Shown here in pieces: positions 57,351 to 64,000 of a stretch of DNA of 64,000 nucleotides. Under the pieces are notes generated by a model. The model was not told the origin of the DNA. It did no database searches and worked only from the letters and a program-made list of their open reading frames with translations. Where the stretch lies: the NCBI RefSeq assembly GCF_041435435.1, contig NZ_CP108495.1, forward strand, positions 1 through 64,000. Direction: 5' to 3'. The DNA comes from Streptomyces sp. NBC_01241. Lineage in GTDB: Bacteria > Actinomycetota > Actinomycetes > Streptomycetales > Streptomycetaceae. Made by a program: the position numbers and the translations under genes. Position 1 is the stretch's first letter; every line of letters begins with the position of its first letter.

Positions 57351-57634
57351 GGCGACCCCTCCCTGTGCGTCGGTGGTGGTGGCGTCCGGCGGTGATGAAG
57401 GCTCCGGTCGGGCCCTCGCTCGCCAGGCGGGGGAGACGCAGCCCGGCGAGCGGGACAAGGCCGTAGGGAACGGATTCGTCGCCGCGCTCCGCCCGCTCAC
57501 GCGGGGTGCCGGGCGGAACACGACGAGTACAGCGGGCGCCAGCCCCGGGGCACAGAGGAAACCCCTATCCCCGCCCTATCCCCGGTCTTCTGGAACGGCT
57601 CTCCCGGGCGCGGAGAGGGTGGTGCAATGGGTGG
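57351..57634. promoter_or_regulatory. Divergent control region of the pentapeptide cluster
   Basis: The region lies between the minus-strand MSYDH gene and the plus-strand regulator. A tandem direct repeat, CCCTATCCCC (57563-57572 and 57574-57583, one base apart), is the most distinct element and may be the regulator's binding site. No confident -10/-35 pair was found. Confidence 0.4.
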
Positions 57635-58954
57635 GTGGACGACGAAATCCGCCACCCCCTCGCGCACGCCAGGAACGAGCGCGGATGGTCGCAGGAGGAG
57701 CTGGCCCGCCGTATCCGGCAGGCCGCCGCGCGTCGCGGCCTGCGCTCAGGAACCAGAGGATCGCGGGTCTCCAAATGGGAGACCGGCCGCGCCGAACCCG
57801 ACGAAGACGAGTCCCAGCCGCTCATCGCCGAGGTATTCGGCATCGACTACGCGGCCGTCGCTCATCTCGGCTGGCCCAACTGGCTCCCGGGCCAGGACAT
57901 GCCGCTGCCCTTGGGGCCGCACAACGCCGTTCCCTCACTCCGAGAGGCCCTGATGACCTCCCTGGACCGCCGGTCGTTCATCGCCTACACCAGCGGATCG
58001 CTGGCCGCTCTCGCCCACCAATGGGCCGTCACCGAGCCAAGCCGGTTTGCACGTTTCGCCGCCCCCAGTGAAGTCGATGCCGAGATGCTCGACTGGCTGG
58101 AGGGGACCGGGGCGGAGCTGATCCGCCTCGCCACCGAACGCAGGCGCCGAACCCGCCATCTGCTCGACGCGCACCTGAACACCGTCACCGAGTTCATCAG
58201 CGAGTCCCGCTACACCTCGGCCGCCGGGCAGCGGCTGCACACCCTGGCCGCTTCTCTCTCGCAGGCCATCGCCTGGCAGCACTTCGACGAACGCCGCCAC
58301 GCTTCCGCCGGCCGCTTCTGGCACGCCGCTCTCCACAACGCCCACACCGCCCATCAGCGCGACCTCGGCGCGGGCATCCTCTCCGACCTCGCGTACCAAC
58401 TGCTGTGGCTCAAGGACGCCCGCACCGCGGCGGCCATCCTCGAACACGCCATCCCCCGCACCCAACACCCTGCGGCACGGTCCCTCCTTCACCTGCGCCA
58501 GGCCCGCGCCCTCGCCGTCCTGGACGAGAACGGTCTGTGCCGCCGGGCCCTCACCGCCGCAGAGAAGGCCCTCGACACTCCTTCGTACGACCCGGCCCCT
58601 GCCTGGTGTTCCTGGATGTCACACGCGGACCTGGCCGCAGACAGCGGCCGCTGCCTCGCGGACCTTGGTCAGCACCGCCAAGCCCACCAACTCATGGACG
58701 AGGGCATTGCCCTGCTGCCCGTCACCCGCTCCAAGACCAGGTCCGTGTTCCTGACCTACCAGGCCGAGACCTACCTGCGGGACGGCGAACCCGACATCGC
58801 CGCCGAGACAGCCACACGCTCCCTCGACCTCGCCAGCCGCATCGATGCTCCCCGGTGCGTGACGATGATCCGGGACCTGGAGCCGGAGCTCTCGCGGTAC
58901 GCCCAGAGCCCCCCTGTCGCCGAGCTGCTCGAACGGCTCCGCGCTACCGGCTGA
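57635..58954 (+). CDS. XRE/TPR-type pathway regulator (439 aa)
   Basis: The N-terminal HTH lies at about residues 5-60 (LAHARNERGWSQEELARRIRQ, GSRVSKWETGRAEPDEDE). A conserved helix, SLDRRSFIAYTSGSLAALA, follows, then a C-terminal TPR array (ARALAVLDENGLCRRALTAAEKAL, QAETYLRDGEPDIAAETATRSLDLA). Such regulators control Streptomyces biosynthetic clusters. It is divergent from the pentapeptide operon. The GTG at 57635 is tentative; upstream in-frame text is not protein-like. Confidence 0.75.
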   Translation: MDDEIRHPLAHARNERGWSQEELARRIRQAAARRGLRSGTRGSRVSKWETGRAEPDEDESQPLIAEVFGIDYAAVAHLGWPNWLPGQDMPLPLGPHNAVPSLREALMTSLDRRSFIAYTSGSLAALAHQWAVTEPSRFARFAAPSEVDAEMLDWLEGTGAELIRLATERRRRTRHLLDAHLNTVTEFISESRYTSAAGQRLHTLAASLSQAIAWQHFDERRHASAGRFWHAALHNAHTAHQRDLGAGILSDLAYQLLWLKDARTAAAILEHAIPRTQHPAARSLLHLRQARALAVLDENGLCRRALTAAEKALDTPSYDPAPAWCSWMSHADLAADSGRCLADLGQHRQAHQLMDEGIALLPVTRSKTRSVFLTYQAETYLRDGEPDIAAETATRSLDLASRIDAPRCVTMIRDLEPELSRYAQSPPVAELLERLRATG

Positions 58955-58989
58955 GTGGAAGCCGGAGCCGAGGCCCTGCCGCCCCCTGC

Positions 58990-59032
58990 CTACCTGTACG
59001 TCCACGCCGGAGGTGCGAACCTCCGCAGGTAG
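58990..59032. other. Nested inverted repeats before the recombinase operon
   Basis: An outer pair, CTACCTG (58990-58996) and CAGGTAG (59026-59032), encloses an inner hairpin, GGAGGT-GCGA-ACCTCC (59009-59024). It may be a terminator for the regulator gene or a recombination site for the nearby recombinase. Sequence alone does not decide. Confidence 0.4.
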
Positions 59033-59061
59033 CTTTGGGGATCGAGAGCAAGGAGGGGCAC

Positions 59062-59385
59062 ATGACCGACGGGGAAACCGCCCTGAAGTTCCAGATGATC
59101 GTCCAGGACGAGGCAGCCCTGGACCGCGACCGCGCTCTGGTCGTCTTCCTCAAGGCCCGGATCGCCGAGCGGGCGAAGGCAGCGGGCGAGGAAGAGGAGC
59201 GTCTTCTGGCTGGGGTCCACCGGAGCCTGCTGGAGTTCGAGGAGAAGTTCGAGCACCCGCACCGCGACGACGACCGGCACAGCTTCTTCGCCGGGCAGAT
59301 GCAGGCTCTCGGCTGGTCACTTCGCTGTATCGCCTTCGCCGCGTTCTCCGGGCACCCGGACTTCCGGCAGGACTTCCGGCCGTGA
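59062..59385 (+). CDS. Small hypothetical protein coupled to recombinase (107 aa)
   Basis: The ATG follows AAGGAGGGGCAC, a near-ideal ribosome-binding site. The protein is helical and charged (DRALVVFLKARIAERAKAAGEEEERLL, LEFEEKFEHPHRDDDRHSFF) and ends GHPDFRQDFRP. The stop overlaps the recombinase ATG. It might be a recombination accessory factor, but no DNA-binding motif is visible. Confidence 0.55.
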   Translation: MTDGETALKFQMIVQDEAALDRDRALVVFLKARIAERAKAAGEEEERLLAGVHRSLLEFEEKFEHPHRDDDRHSFFAGQMQALGWSLRCIAFAAFSGHPDFRQDFRP

Positions 59386-60482
59386 TGCCCCGCCCGGAAG
59401 TCGCCCAGCGTCCTGCCGGCGACGTCATGCGGGCGCCGACCCGGGCGGAGGACGCCTTTGCCAAGATCCGCGAGGATCTCGGGCAGGTGGCCCCGCGCGA
59501 CCCGAAGGACCGCAAACTGGGACCGCGCCGCTACCGCATGGACATCCTGCGCGACATCTGCACGGCCGAGGCGTTCACCACCGTCATGAGCTGGCTCGCG
59601 TCCTCCACGATTCCCAGCATCAACACCAAGCGGAACTATGCCGACGACCTGCGGTTCTGGCATGGATTCGCCCAAGAGCTCGGGCACGATCGGTTCTACA
59701 TCGGGTGCATCACCCGCGGGGACGTGACGACCTGGCGGCTCAGCGAGGAGAAGCGAGAGCGAGCGAACCGCAGCATCGCCCGCCGCCTGTCCGCACTGTC
59801 CTCGCTGACGGCGTTCGCCGCCGAGGAGTCGCAGACCTACATCCCCAACCCGGTCACCCGCCACAACCGGCCGAAGATCGACCGGCACGACGAGACCACC
59901 GCCACCCCGATGCTGGAGGTCGACGAGTTCGCATCTCTCTTCGATTGGGCGGAGTGCCTGCGCGACGTCGTCGTGACGTCGCTCGTCTACACCTTCGCCG
60001 GCCGCGTCAGCGAATGGTGCGAGGCCGACGTCGCCGACTTCCGCGACGGCCGCAAGCCCGTGATCGACCTGACCCGCAAGGGCAACAAGGGCAGGCGGTG
60101 GGACGTCCCCCACATGCTCGCCGAGCTCTTGGTCCTCCTCATCGACGGCCGGACCAAGGGGCCGCTGCTCGTCGACTCCGAAGGCCGCCGCCTGGACCGC
60201 CACGACGTCGACCGCATCCTCACCCGGCTCGGGAAGCGGGCGGGAGTCCTCACCGGCCGCGACCTGACCCCGCACGTGCTGCGGGTCAGCCGCCTGACCC
60301 ACATGCATGACGATGCCACGCCGCTGGAGGAGATCCAGGAGTTCGCTGGACACGACGATCCAGCGACGACGCTTTCCTACATCCGCCGCCGTGGCGACCA
60401 GGAGCGCCGGGCCCGGCACGCGACCGCCGGTGTCGACAAGATCAGCAAGCAGCTGGGGCGCTGGCTCACCCTCGCGGCCTGA
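59385..60482 (+). CDS. Tyrosine recombinase/integrase (365 aa)
   Basis: The N-terminal SAM-like domain is TVMSWLASSTIPSINTKRNYADDLRFWHGFA. The catalytic domain has the full set: Arg in YTFAGRVSEWCEADV, Lys in LTRKGNKGRR, HxxR in TPHVLRVSRLTH, His in EFAGHDD and Tyr in TLSYIRRR. It should therefore be active. The ATG overlaps the preceding stop (TGATG). It may integrate or excise the element or the adjacent biosynthetic island, or resolve plasmid multimers. Confidence 0.9.
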   Translation: MPRPEVAQRPAGDVMRAPTRAEDAFAKIREDLGQVAPRDPKDRKLGPRRYRMDILRDICTAEAFTTVMSWLASSTIPSINTKRNYADDLRFWHGFAQELGHDRFYIGCITRGDVTTWRLSEEKRERANRSIARRLSALSSLTAFAAEESQTYIPNPVTRHNRPKIDRHDETTATPMLEVDEFASLFDWAECLRDVVVTSLVYTFAGRVSEWCEADVADFRDGRKPVIDLTRKGNKGRRWDVPHMLAELLVLLIDGRTKGPLLVDSEGRRLDRHDVDRILTRLGKRAGVLTGRDLTPHVLRVSRLTHMHDDATPLEEIQEFAGHDDPATTLSYIRRRGDQERRARHATAGVDKISKQLGRWLTLAA

Positions 60483-60618
60483 TGCTCTGGGGTCGCCTCA
60501 TGCGCCACACCAGCCTCAGTTTTGGTAAGTAGCGCCATGTAGCGCCGTCTTCTTTCGCCGCCGGCCTTATGGGGGAGCGGGCCGTCCGGCCCTCTCCCGC
60601 GAGGCAGGGGAGAAGACG

Positions 60619-61344
60619 ATGGTGGAGAAGAACGAGAACGCCGTGGACGCCGGGGCGGTCGTGGTGGGGCGGGCCCAGCGGCCCGGGACAGAACCGCCCT
60701 GCGCGGACGGGGCGGACGTGCAGCGGCGCGGCACGAAGGTGTGCGCCGCGGTGGTGGACGGTGCGGGCCACCACCCGGACGTGGTCAGGTACGCAGCGCT
60801 CGCCCCGGCTGTGATCACGCACATCGGGGCGGCGGCGGGCGGCCTGGCCGCGTTGATGACCGCCGGACAGATGGCCACGGCCTACGACCGGCCGCCGCAC
60901 GCGTCCGCGGTCTACGCCTGCATGGAGCCGGGCGAGGCGGTCAGCGTCCACTGGATCGGGGACTGCCGGGCGTACGGCTGGGACGGGGCCGCGCTCACCC
61001 AGTGGTCGACCGACCAGACGATGGGCCAGTGGCTGCGGATCAACGGCGGTTCGGCGGTAGAGCTGGACGCCGAACTGCATGACAACTGGTCCCGGCTCGG
61101 GTTGGCGCAGGCGTCCGCGGCGACGTGCCGACAGGTGCAAATCCCCGAGGAGGTGCGCCTGGTCCTGCTGGTGTCGGACGGGGTCTCGGACCAGGTGGAC
61201 GCGGAGACCTGGACGGCCCTGTGCCGCGCCCACCAGGATGCCCCGCAGGCCCTCGCGGACGCTCTGGTCGCCGCCGCGGAAGAGGACTGCGAGGGGTACC
61301 GCGACGACTGCACGGTGATCGTCCTGCTCCGTCCGGCCGCCTGA
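60619..61344 (+). CDS. PP2C-family phosphatase-like protein (241 aa)
   Basis: The PP2C metal-site motifs are KVCAAVVDGAGHH near the N-terminus, VHWIGDCRAYGWDG in the middle, RLVLLVSDGVSDQVD and the C-terminal GYRDDCTVIVLL. Acidic residues at each expected position are present, so a Ser/Thr phosphatase is likely. The ATG follows GGCAGGGGAGAAGACG. It lies alone behind an imperfect hairpin (about 60572-60598). The partner kinase is not evident, although a kinase-like protein is encoded at 38819. Confidence 0.8.
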   Translation: MVEKNENAVDAGAVVVGRAQRPGTEPPCADGADVQRRGTKVCAAVVDGAGHHPDVVRYAALAPAVITHIGAAAGGLAALMTAGQMATAYDRPPHASAVYACMEPGEAVSVHWIGDCRAYGWDGAALTQWSTDQTMGQWLRINGGSAVELDAELHDNWSRLGLAQASAATCRQVQIPEEVRLVLLVSDGVSDQVDAETWTALCRAHQDAPQALADALVAAAEEDCEGYRDDCTVIVLLRPAA

Positions 61345-61410
61345 TCGAGCCGCGCCGGACCTTCGTCGTCCGGCGGCCGGGCGGCGGGATGCCTCCGTAC
61401 GGGGGCCGCC

Positions 61411-61449
61411 CGTCTGCTCCCGGGGGTGCCCGCCCGCCGGGAGCAGACG
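61411..61449 (+). terminator. Hairpin after the phosphatase gene
   Basis: A 13-bp perfect stem, CGTCTGCTCCCGG (61411-61423) with its complement (61437-61449), encloses 13 nt. It ends 14 bp before the next start. Confidence 0.65.
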
Positions 61450-61463
61450 GGCATGGTGTTGCC

Positions 61464-61796
61464 ATGAGTGAGACTTCCTTCTCCCGGGAGACGGCGGAAG
61501 CCGTCGCCGAGGCGGTACGCCCGTGGCTGGACAAGGACGCCGGAGAGCCGCCGCCGGCCGCCGCTCTCGTCGCCGCGCTGCGGGCGGCCGAGGCCGAACA
61601 CGGCGGCCGCCAGCGGGATCTGTGGGGCCATGCGGCCGGGAACGCGGCCTGCGCGATGAGCTCCGGGGACGACCGCAGCGCCCGGTGGCTGTGGGCCACG
61701 GTCCTCGACTACGCCCGGCTGGCCGCAGCGCCGCAGGGGGCGGTTGTCCCTCGTTCGAGTGGAAGCCTGCACGCCGCTCAGGTCACCCTCGCGTGA
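61464..61796 (+). CDS. Small hypothetical protein (110 aa)
   Basis: The ATG lacks a clear ribosome-binding site. The helical product (FSRETAEAVAEAVRPWLDKDAG, AALVAALRAAEAEHGGRQRDLWGH) ends in a short low-complexity tail (VPRSSGSLHAAQVTLA). No family is recognised. It lies convergent to the membrane-protein gene at 61827. Confidence 0.5.
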   Translation: MSETSFSRETAEAVAEAVRPWLDKDAGEPPPAAALVAALRAAEAEHGGRQRDLWGHAAGNAACAMSSGDDRSARWLWATVLDYARLAAAPQGAVVPRSSGSLHAAQVTLA

Positions 61797-61826
61797 AGGT
61801 GCCGAGAGAACGGGGCCGCCGAACGC

Positions 61827-62426
61827 TCAGCGGCAGCCGTAGGAGCGAAGCAGGTCCCGGGATGCGTCGTCGGCCGGGGCCAGGGGGCGCGTGCCTCCGT
61901 TGACGGCGTGCTTCAGCTTGAGCGCCGGGTACTTGTACCCCTTCGGGGTGTCCTTCGGGGCCGGCCCGCCCGGCCAGACCTCCATGCGGTCGTCGCCCTT
62001 GGCCGCCCAGGTGATGACGCTGGCCCGGTCGTTGCCGTACGGCGTACCGGCCAAGCACTGACCCGGGCCGCCGAGTTCCGCGAGGTACCGGCTCCAGGCG
62101 CTCATGATGATGTGCGACGCGATGCTGTTCACGCCCCACACCGCGGCGAACGCCAGGACCAGCGAGATCATGGCGAGCTTCGGGGTCAGTGCGCGCTGCT
62201 GGAACTTGAGGAGGCGGAACAGGCCCCACCCGGCGGCGTAGCCGAAGGCGGCCGCGGCGCCCCACAGTGCGCCGGACAGCCACAGGTGATCGAACAGGAG
62301 CCGGGAGTGGGCGGTGACGGTGACGGCCGCCGCCGTGCAGCCGACGGCGCAGAGGGACGCGACGAAGGGCAGGCTGCTGTCCGGTGCCGGAGCGCCGAAG
62401 CGCGCCCTCACGGCCGGGTGTGTCAC
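61827..62426 (-). CDS. Hypothetical membrane protein (199 aa)
   Basis: The GTG follows CAGGAGGTAGACC. Three hydrophobic segments are visible (LPFVASLCAVGCTAAAVTVTA, WLSGALWGAAAAFGYAAGWGLF, LAMISLVLAFAAVWGVNSIA). A soluble tail follows with GPGQCLAGTPYGNDRASVITW and a final Cys (SYGCR). The family is not recognised. Confidence 0.6.
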   Translation of the reverse strand: MTHPAVRARFGAPAPDSSLPFVASLCAVGCTAAAVTVTAHSRLLFDHLWLSGALWGAAAAFGYAAGWGLFRLLKFQQRALTPKLAMISLVLAFAAVWGVNSIASHIIMSAWSRYLAELGGPGQCLAGTPYGNDRASVITWAAKGDDRMEVWPGGPAPKDTPKGYKYPALKLKHAVNGGTRPLAPADDASRDLLRSYGCR

Positions 62427-62491
62427 GGTCTACCTCCTGCGGCGGGTGTTCGTCCGGCAGCATCGCACGGGGCGCCGACACTCCAGCACCC

Positions 62492-62512
62492 GTGTCACCG
62501 AAAAGTTGACAC
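62492..62512. promoter_or_regulatory. Inverted repeat upstream of the membrane-protein gene
   Basis: GTGTCA (62492-62497) and TGACAC (62507-62512) are separated by an AT-rich 9-bp spacer. This is a possible operator. Confidence 0.3.
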
Positions 62513-62527
62513 TGCTAGCCGGTCGCT

Positions 62528-62953
62528 CTACGCCGCCCGCTTGATGCCCGCCAGGCGGGCCTTCATCTCCTCGCCGACGTCGGCCTCCTTCATCCAGGCC
62601 GTCAGGCGGTCGTGGTCTTCCGCCGGCAGCGAGCCCAGCTGAAGACCGGAGTAGAGCAGCCCGCTCATCAGGGTCGCCCGGACCGTCTCCGGTGAACACA
62701 TCGTCGTCAGGAGCCCCTGAAACATCAGGGCTGTTGCTTCGTCACCGGCGCCGGAGGCATCGACATACGCACGGAACAGCATCGACGCGCGCAGCTGGTC
62801 GGCTAGGACTTCCCGGTCCTCGGGGCTCGTCGCCGCCTCGGCCAGTAGGTGGTCCTCGATCTTCTTGGCCTGCTCCAGATCACCGGCCATGAGGGCATCG
62901 CGAAACGCCTTCACCTGCCGGGTCTCGAAGATGTCCGGCAACTGCATCGTCAC
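62528..62953 (-). CDS. Hypothetical protein (141 aa)
   Basis: The GTG at 62953 follows TGAGGGGATCGCAC; the longer frame runs into the divergent region. The product is soluble and helical: IFETRQVKAFRDALMAGDLEQAKKIEDHLLAEA, then LRASMLFRAYVDASGAGDEATALM and DHDRLTAWMKEADVGEEMKARLAG. A helical-repeat fold is likely. The family is not recognised. Confidence 0.55.
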   Translation of the reverse strand: MTMQLPDIFETRQVKAFRDALMAGDLEQAKKIEDHLLAEAATSPEDREVLADQLRASMLFRAYVDASGAGDEATALMFQGLLTTMCSPETVRATLMSGLLYSGLQLGSLPAEDHDRLTAWMKEADVGEEMKARLAGIKRAA

Positions 62954-63166
62954 GTGCGATCCCCTCATCGGTCGTCTCCGACGAGGGTAGGACGCAGCAC
63001 CTCCGCCGGGCCGGGGGATTGACTGGAAGCGGCCTGATCTGGTGTACGGGCGGCGGGGACCACCCGTGAGTGAAGAACGGGCAGACGAGCTGACGCCCGA
63101 TAGTGCAGAATGGCCAGCCGGCAGAGGGATAATTAACCTGGAATCGTAATCCCGGAGGAGGCCAGA

Positions 63167-64000
63167 GTGTCCATGAGCACTGACGAGGACCGCTATCCGG
63201 CGGTCGAAGAACTGCCCGCGCTGGTCCAGAAGGTGCTGGACGATCCGGACACCACCGACTCCGTCGCGGATCACGTCCGCTGGGTCCACCGCACCATCCG
63301 GAAGGCGCTGGAGCGGGAGGACTACAAGGAGCGGTACGGCACGTCACTGCGGGAGCTCCTCGGTCCCGGGGCCACCGCCTTGTGCGAGCTGACCGACGAC
63401 GGCGAGCTGCGCCTGCGGGGATACAAGAACAACCCCAAGGGCGTGACCACCTCGCAGCGGCGCAGGTCGAGCATCCTGCGCCGGCTGGCCCGCGAGGCCG
63501 GTGTCCCCAGCGGCGCCAAGTCCTACCCCAAGCCGCCCCGGAAGCCGACGATGCCCACCTGGGCCCGCAGCCAGCTGCACAACGGGCTGAAGGCGCAGGT
63601 CGAAAAGCAGCCCTCCGATCCCGGCCTCGCCCGGATGCTCGTCGTCGTCGGCCTGGTCCTGGACGCCGCCCCCCGCACCGGCGAACTCTGCACCTGCGGC
63701 ATCGTCGATCTCGCTCCCGATCTGTCCTGGGTGAAGATCATCCGCAACCCGCAGGCGGTCGCCTCGGACCTGCACCTCACCGAGGTCTGGCCGGTCTCGC
63801 CCATCACCCAGGCGGCGCTGGAGAACTGGCTGCCGATCAGGGCCCAGCTGATCGCGGGCCTGCAAGGCAGCAAGAACGCCCTGCTCGTCTCGCACGGTCA
63901 CGGCGCCTACCGGCGCGGCACCCCGCTGGGCAGGAAGGGGCTCATCGAGAGCTACGTCGCTCAGGTCGGGGAACTGAAGGGCGCGGTGACCGGCAGAGGC
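63167..64000 (+). CDS. Tyrosine recombinase-like protein, 3' end outside the window
   Basis: The GTG at 63167 follows CGGAGGAGGCCAGA, and the frame stays open for 278 codons to the window edge. The N-terminal part is helical with a basic region (RGYKNNPKGVTTSQRRRSSILRRLAREAG). LARMLVVVGLVLDAAPRTGELCTCGIVDL then matches the start of an integrase catalytic domain with its first Arg (R-x-G-E-L). The remaining catalytic residues would lie beyond the window. GATAAT at 63128-63133 may be its -10. Confidence 0.6.
   Translation, partial: MSMSTDEDRYPAVEELPALVQKVLDDPDTTDSVADHVRWVHRTIRKALEREDYKERYGTSLRELLGPGATALCELTDDGELRLRGYKNNPKGVTTSQRRRSSILRRLAREAGVPSGAKSYPKPPRKPTMPTWARSQLHNGLKAQVEKQPSDPGLARMLVVVGLVLDAAPRTGELCTCGIVDLAPDLSWVKIIRNPQAVASDLHLTEVWPVSPITQAALENWLPIRAQLIAGLQGSKNALLVSHGHGAYRRGTPLGRKGLIESYVAQVGELKGAVTGRG

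Noticed and set aside
57333-57521. Longer 62-residue precursor ending in MSYDH
   Set aside because: The upstream residues are Pro/Arg/Ser-rich and not leader-like, and the strong SD lies directly before the internal ATG. It is kept as an alternative, not the main call.
1-64000. CRISPR array, rRNA or tRNA genes
   Set aside because: No regularly spaced repeats with unique spacers and no recognisable RNA gene structure were seen on either strand.

Overview
The window is high-GC actinomycete DNA, almost certainly Streptomyces. The signs are G/C-ending codons, many GTG and TTG starts, and families such as DUF397, DUF3560, DUF4913, DUF2637/SpdB-like and SCO6880-like proteins. It reads as part of a large conjugative plasmid, perhaps linear, or of an integrative conjugative element. 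It carries a MobF relaxase, a VirB/VirD4-type transfer operon, a ParA/ParB-like pair and two tyrosine recombinase genes. No rRNA, tRNA or CRISPR array was seen, and no replication initiator was recognised.

Left arm (1-14.4 kb): a plus-strand series of small, mostly unrecognised genes, including a DUF3560 protein, a frame-broken DUF6884-like protein, zinc-ribbon-like proteins and an HNH endonuclease. Fourteen related leader elements are present in the window, thirteen of them here. Each has a stem of variable sequence closing an NTGGCA hexaloop, followed by CTCGAAACCC. Seven are a longer form with a promoter-like TAATAT box and seven are compact intergenic hairpins. This arm ends at an 870-bp non-coding region with inverted repeats beside the relaxase, a candidate oriT. 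The arm would then be the leading region, with its genes using the first-transferred strand as template.

Transfer region (15.3-32.5 kb): a 1902-residue TrwC/TraI relaxase-helicase, then a tightly overlapping minus-strand operon. In transcription order this encodes a ParA-like ATPase, a VirB2-like small membrane protein, a VirB8-like protein, a VirB6-like channel protein, a split VirB4 (SCO6880-like plus ATPase), a VirD4 coupling protein and a DUF4913 protein. A divergent lytic transglycosylase/M23 peptidase would open the wall.

Middle (32.6-50 kb): regulators with visible tandem operators, an XRE/DUF397 pair, an anti-sigma-like ATPase operon, an SpdB-like membrane protein, the partition pair, a VapBC-like toxin-antitoxin locus and small Cys-rich proteins.

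Right (50-64 kb): a compact minus-strand biosynthetic operon. It starts with an 18-bp gene for the pentapeptide MSYDH, then a cytochrome P450, a preATP-grasp (PGM1-type) ligase, an aspartyl/asparaginyl beta-hydroxylase, an amidinotransferase and a second ATP-grasp ligase. MSYDH fits the MxYxH substrate pattern of the biarylitide minimal RiPPs. Their combination with guanidino-peptide enzymes suggests a new hybrid class. An XRE/TPR regulator is divergent and an APH-like kinase is convergent. Two tyrosine recombinase genes lie to the right.
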